Positions 4,709-5,805 of a stretch of DNA of 5,805 bases are shown here, in pieces. The position numbers and the translations under genes are program-made. The stretch spans positions 1 through 5,805 of the forward strand of contig DCIW01000164.1 of NCBI GenBank assembly GCA_002317225.1. Direction: 5' to 3'. The notes beneath the pieces were generated by a model that was not told the DNA's origin, searched no databases, and saw only the letters and a program-made list of their open reading frames with translations. Each line of letters starts with the position of its first letter. Within the stretch, counting starts at the first letter, position 1. Source of the DNA: Prevotellaceae bacterium UBA1716. Lineage in GTDB: Bacteria; Bacteroidota; Bacteroidia; Bacteroidales; Bacteroidaceae.

Positions 4709-5805
4709 ATGGACGCAAAAAAAGTTTTGGAAGACCTTAAGCGTCGTTTTCCAAATGAACCTGAGTATCATCAGGCAGTAGAAGAAGTTCTCGGTACAAT
4801 CGAGGAAGAGTACAACAAGCACCCAGAATTTGATAAGGTTAATCTTATCGAGCGCCTTTGCATTCCAGAGCGCGTTTATCAGTTCCGCGTTACATGGCAG
4901 GACGACAAGGGTAACATCCAGACAAACATGGGTTACCGTATCCAGCACAACAACGCTATCGGTCCTTACAAGGGTGGTATCCGTTTCCACAGCTCTGTAA
5001 ACCTCGGTATCCTCAAGTTCCTCGCATTCGAGCAGACTTTCAAGAACTCTCTCACTACACTCGCAATGGGTGGTGCAAAGGGTGGTTCTGACTTCTCTCC
5101 ACGTGGAAAGTCAAGCGCTGAAGTTATGCGTTTCTGCCAGGCATTCATGCTCGAGCTCTATCGTCACATCGGTCCTGACTGCGACGTTCCAGCAGGTGAT
5201 ATCGGTGTTGGTGGCCGTGAAGTAGGTTACATGTTCGGTGCATACAAGAAGTACTGCCGTCAGTTCCAGGGCGTACTCACTGGTAAGGGTCTCGAATTCG
5301 GTGGTTCACTCATCCGTCCTGAAGCTACAGGTTACGGTACAGTATACTTCCTCCGCGCTATGCTCAAGACTAAGGGTCAGGAAATCGCAGGCAAGAAGGT
5401 TCTCATCTCAGGTTCAGGTAACGTTGCTCAGTACGCAGCAGAGAAGGTTCTCCAGCTCGGTGGTACAGTTATGACAATGTCTGACTCAGATGGTTACATC
5501 TACGATCCAGAAGGTATCGATCGCGAAAAGCTCGACTACATCTTCGACCTCAAGCAGGTTCAGCGTGGTCGTATCAAGGAATATGTTGACCAGTATCCAA
5601 ACGCTAAGTATGTTGCAGGTTCTAAGCCTTGGTTTGAGAAGGCAGACATCGCTCTCCCATGTGCTACTCAGAACGAGCTCAACGAAGAGCAGGCTAAGGC
5701 TCTCGTAGCAAACGGTGTTATCGCTGTTGCTGAAGGTGCTAACATGCCAACTACTCCAGAGGCTATCAAGGTATTCCAGGATGCTAAGATCCTCTACTGC
5801 CCAGG
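4709..5805 (+). CDS. gdhA: Glutamate dehydrogenase, hexameric, probably NADP-dependent (3' end cut off)
   Basis: 365 residues are visible of about 445; the right edge falls in the conserved Pro-Gly near the start of the last C-terminal helices. The enzyme reductively aminates 2-oxoglutarate with ammonia to glutamate (reversible) in the cytoplasm. The substrate domain has GPYKGGIRFH (85-94, Lys88), the catalytic Lys124 in MGGAKGGSDF (120-129) and PAGDIGVGGREVG (161-173, Asp164). The Rossmann fold has GSGNVA (235-240). Downstream, SDSDG (258-262) and Lys282 match positions that bind the NADP phosphate in E. coli GdhA, whereas NAD-linked clostridial enzymes read SGPDG; NADP use is therefore likely but not certain. 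IALPCATQNEL (314-324) and AEGANMPTT (341-349) are also typical. Codon choice is strongly biased (GGT, CGT, AAG, CTC), suggesting high expression. The start is set by family alignment and by the unstructured A-rich leader before it; no Shine-Dalgarno is present. Confidence 0.95.
   Translation, partial: MDAKKVLEDLKRRFPNEPEYHQAVEEVLGTIEEEYNKHPEFDKVNLIERLCIPERVYQFRVTWQDDKGNIQTNMGYRIQHNNAIGPYKGGIRFHSSVNLGILKFLAFEQTFKNSLTTLAMGGAKGGSDFSPRGKSSAEVMRFCQAFMLELYRHIGPDCDVPAGDIGVGGREVGYMFGAYKKYCRQFQGVLTGKGLEFGGSLIRPEATGYGTVYFLRAMLKTKGQEIAGKKVLISGSGNVAQYAAEKVLQLGGTVMTMSDSDGYIYDPEGIDREKLDYIFDLKQVQRGRIKEYVDQYPNAKYVAGSKPWFEKADIALPCATQNELNEEQAKALVANGVIAVAEGANMPTTPEAIKVFQDAKILYCP

Noticed and set aside
5238..5708. 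Two plus-strand frames rich in Ser, Thr and Arg within gdhA
   Set aside because: They are out-of-phase readings of biased gdhA codons; the gdhA frame is well conserved throughout.

Overview
The window looks like chromosomal DNA of a member of the Bacteroidales, most likely Prevotellaceae. All four recognisable promoters have the Bacteroidetes form, a TTG element about 20 nt upstream of TAnnTTTG. No gene has a clear Shine-Dalgarno sequence, and the leaders are A-rich or AT-rich. The fully coded proteins (a periplasmic GH95 glycosidase, a GH25 lysozyme, an E. coli-type hexameric glutamate dehydrogenase) all have close family counterparts in that group. This placement is inference from sequence style, since no marker gene such as rRNA is present.

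Layout: (1) Bases 1-290, minus strand, hold the N-terminal third or less of a circularly permuted ATP-grasp (DUF404/DUF407-type) protein that runs off the left edge. Its upstream region has a promoter, a perfect 15-bp inverted repeat over the -33 region, a duplicated 13-nt leader sequence and a possible 12-codon upstream ORF. (2) Bases 497-1636, minus strand, are a two-gene unit: a DUF1810 protein followed 9 nt later by a membrane-anchored GH25 lysozyme. (3) Bases 1637-1857 are a divergent intergenic region with back-to-back promoters. (4) Bases 1858-4335, plus strand, encode a complete exported GH95 family glycoside hydrolase (alpha-L-fucosidase/alpha-L-galactosidase) with a strong intrinsic terminator behind it. 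(5) From 4424 there is a new promoter, a roughly 245-nt structured leader, and a glutamate dehydrogenase gene (gdhA) starting at 4709 and cut by the right edge.

The genes do not form one pathway. The GH95 enzyme releases terminal alpha-L-fucose or alpha-L-galactose from glycans in the periplasm, GH25 cuts peptidoglycan, GdhA links ammonia assimilation to 2-oxoglutarate, and the ATP-grasp protein belongs to a poorly understood predicted peptide/amide-ligation system. The parts most worth a second look are the non-coding ones: the folded gdhA leader with a terminator-like hairpin inside it, and the operator-like palindrome in front of the ATP-grasp gene. In GH95, a threonine sits where classical fucosidases carry histidine. 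No mobile element, CRISPR array, tRNA or rRNA was seen.
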